Assembly: GCA_024233115.1 (NCBI GenBank)
Contig: JACKQB010000006.1
Location: forward strand, 186,001-250,000
Source: Akkermansiaceae bacterium
GTDB taxonomy: Bacteria > Verrucomicrobiota > Verrucomicrobiia > Verrucomicrobiales > Akkermansiaceae
DNA: 64,000 nt
Direction of reading: 5' to 3'
The notes below the pieces were generated by a model that saw only the letters and a list, made by a program, of their open reading frames with translations, did not search any database and was not told the origin of the DNA. Position numbers and translations under genes: made by a program. Every line of letters begins with the position of its first letter. Positions within the stretch are counted from its first letter, which is position 1. This document shows positions 24,992 through 34,063 of the stretch, in pieces.

Positions 24992-26623
24992 ATGCAAACA
25001 CTCGAAAAGGGGTCCGGTAAAATGGACGGCAACATGTGCTGCAAACAAAAGCCCGGCCCTGTCGCAAAAGGTATCGACCGCAGCACCGACTATGATGTCG
25101 TCGTCATCGGCGGTGCCTTCTCGGGTTCATCCTCGGCCATTTTACTCAAACGCCGCTTCCCTGATCTTAGAATTCTCATCGTCGAGAAATCGGAGGAGTT
25201 CGATCGCAAGGTCGGCGAAAGCACCTCCGAAGTCTCGGCATGTTTTCTCACCCAGGTGCTCAAGGTGGGCGCTCACTTGTCCTTGAAACACGTTGGCAAA
25301 CACGGTCTACGCATGTGGTTTTATCAGGAAAACGATGATATGCCCGGAGACTCCACGGAAGTGGGCCCCGCCTATCAAGGCCGACTCCCAACATTCCAAC
25401 TCAACCGCATTACCCTGGATTCCTACCTGCTGAAAGAAGCGGAAATGTTAGGGTGCGATGTCGCCAGGCCCGCCAACATCAAAAACATCGAGCTCGGCGG
25501 TGTGGGGAAAAATACCGTGAGTTATAAATCCGCCGACTCCGGAACCCACCAGGTTTCCGCCGGTTGGGTGGTCGATGCCTCGGGCAAGGCTGCCATCTTG
25601 GCACGGAAACTCGATACCCTGAAGATGAACACGGACGCCCACCCGGTGTCGTCAATGTGGACCCGGTTCAAAAACATCTGCGACCTCGACTCCACCGAAG
25701 CCCATGAAAAAATGCCCGGACGCTGCCCCTGCGTCAAAGCCCAGCGGGGTTTTTCCACCAACCACCTGATGGGCTTCGGCTGGTGGTGCTGGATCATCCC
25801 ACTCGACAATGGCGAAGTCAGCGCTGGCCTCACCTGGGATGAACGCCTATTCACGCCACCAGCAAACGGCAGTATGTCCGAGCGCCTAAAAGAGCATCTC
25901 CTCAAACACCCGGTGGGACGTGTCATATTCAAGGATGCGGTGGCGGTTGAAAATGACAACCGCTACTACAAAGGCCTTCCCTACTACAGCGAGCAAATTG
26001 CAGGCGACGGCTGGACCATCGTCGGGGACGCCGGCGGTTTCATGGACCCACTCTACAGCCAGGGTCTCGATTTCTGCTCACACACCGTTTACGGCTCATA
26101 CACCCTCATCCGCCAATACTACATGGGTGAGTGCATCAAGGAGGATATCCCGATGCGCAACAAGGAATACGTCAAAAGCTATTTCTACTGGTTCGATGCC
26201 ATCTACAAAAACAAATACTGGTACCTAGGCGACGCCGAACTGATGTTTGTCGCATTTTTGTTAGATATCTCCACGTATTTCATCGGCCCCGTCAGGCTGG
26301 TCTACCACGACCAGGATCTGGAGTTCGGCAAAATGCCCTACTCAGGTTTCGCCGGCCATGTGTTTGCACGCTTCATGCGCTTCTACAATCGCCGCCTCGT
26401 CACCCTCGCCAAGAAGAAGATCAAGGCGGGGAAATACGGGGCCAAAAACCTGCACCATGCGTTTATCACCAAAAATGCCTTCACCCCGGGCAATGGCACC
26501 CTTAAACTCATGCGCCAGGGAATCTGGCTCTGGGTCCGACTCGAATTCAGGTATCTATTCACCAGCCCTGTCACCAGCGAGCGTGAGCCGTCGACGATGA
26601 CCCCCATGCCAGAAACTCCATAA
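24992..26623 (+). CDS. Halogenase-like flavin-dependent oxidoreductase
   Basis: A 543-residue flavoprotein in the tryptophan-halogenase/geranylgeranyl-reductase superfamily. It has an altered dinucleotide motif DVVVIGGAFSGSSSA at about residues 35-49, KVGESTSE at 72-79, the W-x-W-x-I-P element (W-C-W-I-I-P) near residue 265, and the second FAD motif WTIVGDAGGFMDPLYSQG near 340. W-x-W-x-I-P is considered a mark of true halogenases, so halogenation of the aromatic head is possible, as in xanthomonadin-type pigments; an unrelated oxidation is the alternative. Starts at 24992 or at 25022 (behind AAGGGG) are possible. It overlaps the convergent MMPL gene by 69 bases. Confidence 0.82.
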   Translation: MQTLEKGSGKMDGNMCCKQKPGPVAKGIDRSTDYDVVVIGGAFSGSSSAILLKRRFPDLRILIVEKSEEFDRKVGESTSEVSACFLTQVLKVGAHLSLKHVGKHGLRMWFYQENDDMPGDSTEVGPAYQGRLPTFQLNRITLDSYLLKEAEMLGCDVARPANIKNIELGGVGKNTVSYKSADSGTHQVSAGWVVDASGKAAILARKLDTLKMNTDAHPVSSMWTRFKNICDLDSTEAHEKMPGRCPCVKAQRGFSTNHLMGFGWWCWIIPLDNGEVSAGLTWDERLFTPPANGSMSERLKEHLLKHPVGRVIFKDAVAVENDNRYYKGLPYYSEQIAGDGWTIVGDAGGFMDPLYSQGLDFCSHTVYGSYTLIRQYYMGECIKEDIPMRNKEYVKSYFYWFDAIYKNKYWYLGDAELMFVAFLLDISTYFIGPVRLVYHDQDLEFGKMPYSGFAGHVFARFMRFYNRRLVTLAKKKIKAGKYGAKNLHHAFITKNAFTPGNGTLKLMRQGIWLWVRLEFRYLFTSPVTSEREPSTMTPMPETP

Positions 26624-28951
26624 TCCGGGTATCACGAACAGGCTAAGTGCCATCGTCAACAAGATCCCCACACTACACAACAGGCCCATACTTCTAAGCA
26701 CTTCGTTCGAGGCAAACAGTAGTGATCCAAAACCAATCGCGGTGGACAGACCACAGAAACAAATCGCCTTGCCGACGCTGTTCCAGACAGCAGCAAAGTC
26801 ACCATTCTGTCGGCGCAACGCAAAGATCAGGTGAATGCTGTAATCAATCCCCGCACCCACCACCAGCGGGATGGCCACGCCACTGAGGAAGTTCCACGCC
26901 TGCCCTGTGAGCACCACCAGCGCATTCACCATCACCAACGCCGTGAGTAACACGATGATGGCAATCAGCGTTTCCCTCCATGAACGGAACACGATAAACA
27001 AGGCCAGCAACAAAATCCCGGCCGAGGGAATGAATATCACATAAAAATCCCTCTTCACATGCGGCAAGAGAATCGACTGTAAAATACTCCAGCCCGTGAC
27101 ACTAACGCCCTTTTCCTCCAGCCCGGTAAAGGATTCCAACATCTCCGGTGTCAACGCACCCACCAGCTTCATCCGGCCTGAAAAATACGCCACTCCCTGG
27201 TCGTCGATATCAAAAAACGCGCCGATCAGTGGATCGTCCGCACACGCTTTGGCCAGTGCCTCCGGCTTAGACGGCACTTGCCCCAATGCTTCTAGAATTT
27301 GCTGATTCAGTGACAGTCCCTTGTCTGTAAAACCAGCCCCTGCAGCCGTTGTAAGTAACCTGTGACGTGAATCAGACAGCTTCTTGAGACGACTTGCATT
27401 CACCTGATAGTTTTCTTGGTTAGGAACCAGATCATGGGGCCATTGGTAGGCATCGATGGAGTTGTCTTTTTTCATCCCCTGCAGCGAGACCTGCATCTCC
27501 GCCGCTTGCTGACTCACCAAATCGAGTGACTTAGCCGAGGTCAGGATGACCGCATTCTGCTCGGACCAGGCAGAGAATTCCTTCTGTAAAAGCTCAAATG
27601 CCGCCGCCGCCTCACTCGACTCCGGCTCGATCATTTTGAGGTCCATGTTCACTCTGGGAGCCCCCTTGGTTAGAAACAGCACCCCGGACCCGATCAATAC
27701 CACCGCTAACAATACGCTCACTTTTCCTATCGATGGAAACCATGGTTTAATCAACCTGCTCGCCGGCTCGGCAGGAAATTTTTCCAGGAAATAGGGAGCA
27801 AAAACGAGCATCACTCCCGCCCCGGCAATCAGCCCGATGACGATCAGCCCCCCCAACTGTTTGACGCCCGTAAAGGTGCTCATCATCAACACGCCAAAGA
27901 CAATGGCCGTGGTCAATGCTGCCCACAGGACACTTGGCCCCACCATTTTCCTCAGCCCGGCAGCCCCTCCCTCCGAGTGGGACGATTCACGGATGATCAC
28001 CACCGCATAGTCGATCACCAGACCTAACAGGATGGCGGCAAAACCCACACTCACCAGATTCAGAACACCAAAAATCCACCCCCCCATCCCGAGTGTAATT
28101 AGAAAGGCCAGGCTCAACAGCACCCCGATCGCCAACAGCTGGGAAAAACTTCGCTGTGTCAGTAAAAACAACAAGCCTACCAGCAGCGTTGTCATCGTGA
28201 TCGTGCCACTCATATCGCGCTCCATCCCCGACCCGATCTCCGCGTTATAAACCGGCCCACCGGTTAGTTGAAAATCCAGGTCAAACTCCTCGCGCTCCAA
28301 CCAACCAGCCACCTCGGACCTGATGGTTTCAATCCACAGCGCATCATCCTTGTAACCGATGGACGATTCGTTTTTCCGACTGACCAGTAAGATCCGGGCC
28401 TTGCCATCGTCGCTCTGGAAATCCATGTCGCTGTCCAGCAACGATTGTAACCCGGGGTGCTGAAGAAACCCCATCGGGTCGTATGCCGACATCGTCGCCT
28501 GCTGTTGGTCAAACGAGTTCTGCAAATCCTCCTTTACCTCGACGAGGTGTTTTTTCAGATGCTCCTCATTTTCCAACCGAGCCATCAGCGCCGCCACATC
28601 CTCCGGCGGTGCGTAACTCCACATCCTTGCCACCGACTCGGCAAAGAGCCCGGGATCTTCCTCGAAAGCCGACTTGTAAGCGACCTCCGCATCCGGCCAC
28701 CGCTCGCGTAAATACGCCGCCAGGTCACCTGCGTCCTCCTCTTCGATTTCCTCATCAGTCGATTGCAAAAGCACAATCACCTGCCTGTCCTGCGCAAAGT
28801 GTTTCTGGAAATCCTGCAGTGCCTTCACCGATGGCAAACTCTTCGGTAACACCTCGAGAATATCCGTCTCAAAACGTAGACGCGTCAACCCAGCCCCCGA
28901 AAGAAGGATCACCCCAAGAAGTAAAATTGTCAGCCATCGCTTTCCGGACAC
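26555..28951 (-). CDS. MMPL-family RND exporter
   Basis: A 798-residue inner-membrane exporter of the RND/MMPL superfamily with two repeats, each a large periplasmic loop after a first membrane helix followed by five helices. The first cluster is LLVGLLFLLTQRSFSQLLAIG onward with GFAAILLGLVIDYAVV; the second is VIFIPSAGILLLALFIVF with PLVVGAGIDYSIHLIF, the conserved transmembrane aspartate/tyrosine segments of the family. MMPL exporters are regular members of aryl-polyene clusters and probably extract the pigment lipid from the inner membrane. The next gene in the same pathway (LolA at 31958) is separated by two mobile elements. Confidence 0.92.
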   Translation of the reverse strand: MSGKRWLTILLLGVILLSGAGLTRLRFETDILEVLPKSLPSVKALQDFQKHFAQDRQVIVLLQSTDEEIEEEDAGDLAAYLRERWPDAEVAYKSAFEEDPGLFAESVARMWSYAPPEDVAALMARLENEEHLKKHLVEVKEDLQNSFDQQQATMSAYDPMGFLQHPGLQSLLDSDMDFQSDDGKARILLVSRKNESSIGYKDDALWIETIRSEVAGWLEREEFDLDFQLTGGPVYNAEIGSGMERDMSGTITMTTLLVGLLFLLTQRSFSQLLAIGVLLSLAFLITLGMGGWIFGVLNLVSVGFAAILLGLVIDYAVVIIRESSHSEGGAAGLRKMVGPSVLWAALTTAIVFGVLMMSTFTGVKQLGGLIVIGLIAGAGVMLVFAPYFLEKFPAEPASRLIKPWFPSIGKVSVLLAVVLIGSGVLFLTKGAPRVNMDLKMIEPESSEAAAAFELLQKEFSAWSEQNAVILTSAKSLDLVSQQAAEMQVSLQGMKKDNSIDAYQWPHDLVPNQENYQVNASRLKKLSDSRHRLLTTAAGAGFTDKGLSLNQQILEALGQVPSKPEALAKACADDPLIGAFFDIDDQGVAYFSGRMKLVGALTPEMLESFTGLEEKGVSVTGWSILQSILLPHVKRDFYVIFIPSAGILLLALFIVFRSWRETLIAIIVLLTALVMVNALVVLTGQAWNFLSGVAIPLVVGAGIDYSIHLIFALRRQNGDFAAVWNSVGKAICFCGLSTAIGFGSLLFASNEVLRSMGLLCSVGILLTMALSLFVIPGLWSFWHGGHRRRLTLAGDRAGE

Positions 28952-29198
28952 GCGGTCACCCTAGAGAAAGCAATGCAGGACGGCAACACCGGAGATTAAA
29001 TGTGTGTTGCGGGAATACCGCCATCTGGTTGACCCCAAGCAGGTGAAAATCCATTACACCCTGAAACGCGCGTTTGGGCGAACTCAATGATGTTCCGGGC
29101 AATATCTTCGCATGGAAGGCAGAGATGCTGCGGGTTGCGGGATGACAACCTAACAGACAATACCGTTCTTTACGTGCTCATGGCTCCTCACCCCTCAC

Positions 29199-30293
29199 TC
29201 AGCCCAGGGCATCCTTGCGCAGGCTTCTCATCGAATAGAGCCGCGTTTCCTTTTTCCGCCATCCGACGCCCCGTATCGGCCGGGCTCCGTCCTTGCGGGT
29301 TCCGCTGAACCACTCCCTCGCCTGGGCAAAGGCTTCGTTGACAAAGCTTTTACTCCCGAAGGTCACGCCGTCGCTCAGATGCCGGACCTTGCAGCGCAGC
29401 GTCTCGCCCAGCGTCAGCTTGCCGCCCCCGGCCAACACGCGTTCCACCTGTTTGCGTTTAAACCCCTTGCGCACCCGCTTGTGCCCGGTGCCTGTTTCCC
29501 TCTGATCGGTAAACACCTCCTCACCATCGGAGAACAGCATCACGCGATACATCCCAGCCACTTCGCCATGCCAATCAGGAAGCCCCACCCCGGTGTCGTC
29601 GCGCTGCTGCTGGGACGCCGTGTGTTTTTGCATCACCCGGCACAATCCGGCGCGCGCCTTGCCGTTGTTTTCCGACCCGACGGCCTCGCCGTAGGAACAC
29701 CACTTGTAGTCCCCGGGTTCCTCCACCATGCCGGCCCTGACCGGGTTCAGATCGATGTAGGCCGCCATCACCCGGGCGGCATACCCGCTCTCCACCAGCA
29801 CACTCTTGAACCGCCCCTCCCACAAGGTTCCCCTGCGTCCGTGATGGCCGTTGAACCACTGGGTGAAGCGTTGTTTCAGCCCCTTCATAAAGAAGGATAG
29901 ATCGTGCATCCGGCGTGTGTATTTCTCCTTGAGCTCCTCGGCGGCCTTGTCCGAGCCCCCTTCGCGGAGGAGCTCCAGCATCTGCCTCACATCCAGGTAA
30001 TACGCCCTTGAGTAGAGCTTTTTTATTTTCACAAGGAACAGCTCGTCGGACATCGAAACAGCGGCATCCCTCACCTTCGGAGGGACCTCGACAAGGACAT
30101 GGAAATGGTTGCCCATCACGCAATAGGCAAGCACCTGAACCCCGCAGAACTCCTCGTATGCACGCATCAATTTTACAAACACCCCCTTTTCCCTGGGGCC
30201 GAACTTGAAGTCCCGGTCGACGACGCGGGAAACGCAGTGGTAAAGGCAGGGGGAGGTCTCGGCCGACGGCGGAATGAAGCGTTTCTGTCTCAT
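29199..30293 (-). CDS. RAYT (IS200-like, HUH-type) transposase
   Basis: A 364-residue Y1-transposase-like protein of the REP-associated tyrosine transposase type. The HUH motif is GNHFHVLVEVP near residue 62 and the single catalytic tyrosine lies further on. TQWFNGHHGRRGTLWEGRF and AYIDLNPVRAGMV are standard family blocks. The C-terminal third (QRETGTGHKRVRKGFKRKQ onward) is the extra segment usual in Verrucomicrobia. It is not flanked by obvious IS ends, so it looks like a domesticated or stand-alone RAYT gene. It lies within the polyene cluster, between the exporter gene and an IS4-family insertion. Confidence 0.88.
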   Translation of the reverse strand: MRQKRFIPPSAETSPCLYHCVSRVVDRDFKFGPREKGVFVKLMRAYEEFCGVQVLAYCVMGNHFHVLVEVPPKVRDAAVSMSDELFLVKIKKLYSRAYYLDVRQMLELLREGGSDKAAEELKEKYTRRMHDLSFFMKGLKQRFTQWFNGHHGRRGTLWEGRFKSVLVESGYAARVMAAYIDLNPVRAGMVEEPGDYKWCSYGEAVGSENNGKARAGLCRVMQKHTASQQQRDDTGVGLPDWHGEVAGMYRVMLFSDGEEVFTDQRETGTGHKRVRKGFKRKQVERVLAGGGKLTLGETLRCKVRHLSDGVTFGSKSFVNEAFAQAREWFSGTRKDGARPIRGVGWRKKETRLYSMRSLRKDALG

Positions 30294-30360
30294 GGCGAAG
30301 AGATATTGGCAAACAACAGGGTTAAGTCAACTTTTCTTTATATAGGGACAGGTCTTTTGT

Positions 30361-30368
30361 GGAAGCAG
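30361..30368. repeat. Left target-site duplication of the IS4-family element
   Basis: The octamer GGAAGCAG directly precedes the left inverted repeat and recurs at 31877-31884 directly after the right one. An 8-bp duplication fixes the IS boundary and indicates that the insertion happened at this octamer. Confidence 0.85.
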
Positions 30369-30382
30369 GATCGGTGTTAGAA
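30369..30382 (+). repeat. Left terminal inverted repeat of the IS4-family element
   Basis: GATCGGTGTTAGAA is a perfect match to the complement of the right end at 31863-31876. It begins immediately after the 8-bp duplication. Confidence 0.85.
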
Positions 30383-30554
30383 TATTAGGTGTAAAAAATT
30401 AGCGTGGCGGGGTCTTGTTCGAGCTGTGTTGCGAGCACCGAGGTTGATTCATGCTGGGTCGTTCAAGCTCACTTTGCGTCTGTTAGCTCGCGAGAGGATA
30501 AATAAATGCATTTACCGCTTGATTACAGGGTCCTGACCCGCAAAAAAATTATTC

Positions 30555-31860
30555 ATGGCCCATTTACTAACAATAACATCCGAGACTTACCGCCGCTTCC
30601 GCCAACCCCTAACATGCATCCTCGACAAAGCAGAACACCAGCGTTGCTGTCCGGTGGTCGGGGATCACGACTGGATCGATACAGGCATCTTCCGCGTTCT
30701 CGACAACGAGCCCTCCGGGCGCGCCTTTCTCCAGAGTCTTTTTGATTCCAGTGGCGGGGAAGCAGGGCTCACCCCCGCCCAGTTCTTTGACGCCCTCAAG
30801 AGCAGGCGTCGGCGCAGCCACCTCCGTAGCCTTCTCGACGAGTATCTCGCCACCGCTCCGCGCAACCATCCATCCCATCCCGGCAAGCCATGCGGCCCTT
30901 GATGATTTTGAGATTTTCGCGGGGGACGGCCACTTTCATGCCGCCGCCTCCCATGACCAGCGTGATTACAAGGGAAGGAAAACAGCCGTAGGCCACCTCT
31001 ACACACTGAACCTGCGAAACTTCACCTGTAATCACCTCGCCCTGAGCAACAAGAAAGAAAAACGGCGGACAAGGAAGACCGAGAAAAACCACGACATCAC
31101 CCTGCTCAAGTCCCTCGACAGAGAGCTCCTGCGCCAAGGCGCGCCAAAGGGAAGGAAGGTCATCTACGTGTGGGATAAGGCCGGAATCGATTTCGCCCAG
31201 TGGTTCAAGTGGAAGCAAGCGGGCGGCATTTACTTCCTGAGCCTTGAAAAAGACAACATGCGCCCGGTGAGTCCGATGCCCCTTGGGTTTGACACCGCGG
31301 ATCCGGTTAACGCCGGAGTAATCAGCGACGAACTCGCAGGATACGGCGGCGGAGTCATGCTGCGGCGCATCACCTACCGCTGCCCGCAGAGCGGACGCGA
31401 CCTGGTATTGCTGACCAACCTGACAAGCTCAAGCTTCCCGCCGGGACTCATTGCCCAGCTCTACCGCATGCGCTGGGACATCGAGAAAATCTTCGATGTG
31501 TTCAAGAACAAGCTTGGCGAGATAAAGGCATGGGGGAGCACGGAGGCCGCGCGGGAGATGCAGGCCCTCTTCATCACCCTGAGCCACAACCTGCTGACAC
31601 GCTTTGAGGAAACCATCAGGGAAGAAGAGGGAATCGAGAACACAACAAACCGCGAGCGGATGGACAAGCGTCTTGAGCAGGCGCAAAGTGAAGCCAGCCA
31701 GTTAGGAGGGGAGTTGCCAAGGCTATACAAAGACTGGCAGAGGCTTAAGCAGACGGGCGTGACCTTCATCCGCTGGTTAAGAAATCAAATTTTCAAACCG
31801 ACTTCGTGGGTGCAGTCCTTGCACCTGTTAAGGCAAACCTACGCCATTTTTAAAGCATGA
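30555..31860 (+). pseudogene. IS4-family transposase split by a +1 frameshift
   Basis: The N-terminal part reads from the ATG at 30555 to a stop at 30902. The remainder reads in the +1 frame, open from about 30742 to 31860. The downstream part carries all catalytic elements: DDFEIFAGDGHFH (first aspartate), VWDKAGIDF (second aspartate) and YRMRWDIEKIFDVFK (glutamate, Y-x2-R-x3-E-x6-K). The two frames overlap at 30742-30902, so a one-base deletion or two-base insertion there would explain it. Programmed frameshifting in this family is rare and normally -1, so I favour a disabling mutation, though a +1 event cannot be excluded. Confidence 0.75.
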
Positions 31861-31862
31861 TC

Positions 31863-31876
31863 TTCTAACACCGATC
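31863..31876 (-). repeat. Right terminal inverted repeat of the IS4-family element
   Basis: TTCTAACACCGATC is the exact complement of the left repeat and lies two bases after the transposase stop codon, so the element has very little non-coding sequence at this end. Confidence 0.85.
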
Positions 31877-31884
31877 GGAAGCAG
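31877..31884. repeat. Right target-site duplication of the IS4-family element
   Basis: The octamer GGAAGCAG recurs immediately after the right inverted repeat. With the left copy it reconstructs the uninterrupted site, which itself lies in an imperfect 17-bp tandem repeat beginning CTTTTGTGGAAGCA. Confidence 0.85.
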
Positions 31885-31957
31885 ACCTTTTGTAGAAGCA
31901 CCTCTCCAATCCAGATTAGCGGTTGATCGGCCCAACCTGCTGGAGTAGATACCCCTC

Positions 31958-32608
31958 ATGATCAAACGTCGCTGGATACTCGTCGCCCTGCTCTGGCTCG
32001 CCCTCTACCCTGCGTTCGGTGCCCAACATGACCTCGAACCTTTGAAAAAGGCACTCGACCGGCAGGCGAAGCACCGGTCGGTCCAGGTCCGTTTGCGCCA
32101 GACTAAAAAACTGCCCGCACTCAAGGAGCCGGTCATCAACACCGGCCAGCTCTGGCTGATTCCCGGCAAGTCGTTCAGGTGGCAAATCGGCGACCCGAAG
32201 GCGAGCACCGCGGTCTACGACGGGACACGGGTTTACCTGCTCGACGAAAAGAAAAAAACCGCCGTCGACCTCAGCCCAAGCGACCGCAAGGTCAAACCGC
32301 TGCTGATCATGCTCGGCATCGGGGAAGGTGCCTCGTTCGACTCGATGATGGAGGCCTTCAATGTCTCGGGTGTCAAAAACGACGGCACACGTTACGTCAT
32401 TGTCCTCGTCCCCAAGTCGTCCAAACTCAAACGCGCCATCAACCACCTGACACTCCAGGTGAACATGAAAAACTCCTTCCTGGAACGCATCGAGTGGTCG
32501 CAGCGCGACGGCACCCACGCGCTGACCGAATTTTTCACCCCCACGGTGAACAAACCCCTACCGGAATCCATCTTCTCCATCAAAAAGGAAGACTACACCT
32601 GGAAATAA
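31958..32608 (+). CDS. LolA-like periplasmic carrier of the polyene cluster
   Basis: A 216-residue secreted LolA-type protein. The signal peptide is MIKRRWILVALLWLALYPAFGA. LolA features include QTKKLPALKEPVINTGQLWL near residue 48, a K-x-F-R-W-Q-I block (KSFRWQIGDP), and a C-terminal FFTPTVNKPLPESIFSI strand. In aryl-polyene clusters a LolA homologue is a regular member and probably carries the pigment lipid across the periplasm after the MMPL exporter. It is now separated from the exporter by two mobile elements, and its natural upstream region has been cut by the IS4 insertion. Convergent with the ligase gene five bases beyond its stop. Confidence 0.85.
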   Translation: MIKRRWILVALLWLALYPAFGAQHDLEPLKKALDRQAKHRSVQVRLRQTKKLPALKEPVINTGQLWLIPGKSFRWQIGDPKASTAVYDGTRVYLLDEKKKTAVDLSPSDRKVKPLLIMLGIGEGASFDSMMEAFNVSGVKNDGTRYVIVLVPKSSKLKRAINHLTLQVNMKNSFLERIEWSQRDGTHALTEFFTPTVNKPLPESIFSIKKEDYTWK

Positions 32609-32613
32609 ACTTG

Positions 32614-34041
32614 TTAGTGTCGTTTCACCTTGCCGCTTGGGGTCAGGTCGATGTGATCCACCGCTTTCATTTGCAGCGGAATTTTATAAGCAGCAAGACG
32701 CGGCTCACAAAACTTGATAAGCTCAAGCATCGAGGGAACGGAGCAGCCTTCCTTGCAGATAAACTCCCCTACGGGAAACCCTCCAAGCGTAGGATGACGC
32801 GCCGCAAAAACACGACTCCGCAGTATCGAGGGGTGCTCATTGAACGCCGCTTCGATCTCCTCGGGAAACACCTTCATTCCGCCCACATTGATCACACTTT
32901 TGCAACGGCCACGCATCATCAGCGTGCCGGGTAGCACTTCCTCCACAAGGTCCCCTGTGGCAAACCAGTCGTCGTCACTGATTTCCGCCCTCGTCTGCCA
33001 GGGTGATAGATAGGCATCAAACATCCCCGGCCCGCGCAGCAACAGCTCCCCGACCCCTTTGTCCTGCTCATAGTCGCGGATCTTCCACTCATAGGCCGGT
33101 AGTACCTGCCCCAAGGCTGTCGGCATATCCTTGGCATGCTCGAGATTCAAGATCGGCAAACCGACCTCGATGATACCCAGCGCCTGTGTCAGTGGCAGTT
33201 GAAAACGCTTTTCAAACGCCTCGGCCACGCCGTCACTCAGCGCGGACGCGGTCGATACAGCAAGCCTCAAAGACGGGAGATACCCGGCTTCTCCACACTG
33301 TGCCAGCTGGGCAAAATGGAACGGGCTGCCGTACAGGATGTTGGCCCCCGCATTCTTCGCCGACTGATAGATCTGGTCTGGCTGATGGCACGCCTCTATC
33401 ACCGTGGTCGCGCCGAAATAGAGATACAAGACTATCGATACCGCAAAATGGTGCGCCATCGGCAAGGTCCACAACACACAATCCCCGGGCTGGATGCCGA
33501 GTGCATCGTTGGCCGACCTGATTCTCGCCAGCAACGATTCATGGGAAAGGATCACCCCCTTGGACGCTGCCGTCGTCCCCGAACTGAACCGGATAAACGC
33601 CGGATTGAGTGCATCGAATGCCTGCTCGGAGAACCCACATGTTGGATTTTGACACCCCCTCACCTCGGCCCGACCAAGCCCCAGGGGCAGGTCGATTACG
33701 CTGTCCGGATTTCCAGATTCGACCCAGGAAACCACCCCGTGAAGTGCCGTCTCCCCGATGAGCTGCTCCCTCTCGCATCCGGTCAGCTCGTCAGGAATGG
33801 GTACAAAACACGCCTTGGTTTCCAGCACGGCCAGTGCCACGACGATGTATCCAAGTCCGTTCGGAAACCGCACCCCGATACGTGGAACGACGGACTGGTG
33901 AAAGGCCGGATGGGCCAATAGCTGGTTCCTTACTTGTGCGACGGCGTGAAACAATGCGTCGAAGGAAATATCATTCCCGCCTTCGCGGATAGCCACGCGA
34001 GAGCCGTGAGCCCGTCCTTTGATTTCATCGACGATGATCAT
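32614..34041 (-). CDS. Adenylate-forming aryl/acyl ligase, full length
   Basis: A 475-residue ANL-superfamily ligase that should activate the aromatic starter acid and load it on a carrier protein or CoA. The blocks are complete: P-loop FSSGTTAASKGV near residue 152, a short GIIEVGLP in place of the usual Y-G-x-T-E block near 290, GDLVEEVLPGTLMMRGRCKSVINVGGMKVFPEEIE and the terminal catalytic-lysine motif TPSGKVKRH. It stops directly after this motif, which is normal for short members. It is the likely functional ligase of the polyene cluster, since the copy at 19036 is degenerate. No gene for making the aromatic acid (ammonia lyase or chorismatase) is seen in the window. Confidence 0.85.
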   Translation of the reverse strand: MIIVDEIKGRAHGSRVAIREGGNDISFDALFHAVAQVRNQLLAHPAFHQSVVPRIGVRFPNGLGYIVVALAVLETKACFVPIPDELTGCEREQLIGETALHGVVSWVESGNPDSVIDLPLGLGRAEVRGCQNPTCGFSEQAFDALNPAFIRFSSGTTAASKGVILSHESLLARIRSANDALGIQPGDCVLWTLPMAHHFAVSIVLYLYFGATTVIEACHQPDQIYQSAKNAGANILYGSPFHFAQLAQCGEAGYLPSLRLAVSTASALSDGVAEAFEKRFQLPLTQALGIIEVGLPILNLEHAKDMPTALGQVLPAYEWKIRDYEQDKGVGELLLRGPGMFDAYLSPWQTRAEISDDDWFATGDLVEEVLPGTLMMRGRCKSVINVGGMKVFPEEIEAAFNEHPSILRSRVFAARHPTLGGFPVGEFICKEGCSVPSMLELIKFCEPRLAAYKIPLQMKAVDHIDLTPSGKVKRH

Positions 34042-34063
34042 CCCTCTACAGCGGGTTATTTGA

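Larger units (their letters stand above)
30369..31876 (+). mobile_element. IS4-family insertion sequence (about 1508 bp)
   Basis: The borders are set by a 14-bp perfect inverted repeat, GATCGGTGTTAGAA at 30369-30382 and its complement at 31863-31876, and by an 8-bp target-site duplication (GGAAGCAG) on both sides. The element holds one plus-strand transposase that is broken by a frameshift. The family call rests on the transposase's Y-x2-R-x3-E-x6-K signature (YRMRWDIEKIFDVFK). It sits between the RAYT gene and the LolA gene of the polyene cluster, only 81 bases before the LolA start, and points toward it, so it could alter LolA expression. The clean duplication suggests recent insertion. Confidence 0.88.

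Noticed and set aside
28952..29198. A short open stretch (about 28985-29090) reading LREYRHLVDPKQVKIHYTL between the exporter and RAYT genes
   Set aside because: It is under 40 residues, has no start codon in a sensible place and no family I can name; possibly a gene remnant, but unsupported.
30742..30902. Programmed frameshifting of the IS4-family transposase
   Set aside because: The shift needed is +1 and I see no supporting signal; a mutation is more likely, though not proven.
12927..34041. A flexirubin/dialkylresorcinol pigment cluster
   Set aside because: No DarA- or DarB-like resorcinol-forming genes are present, so the aryl-polyene reading is simpler.
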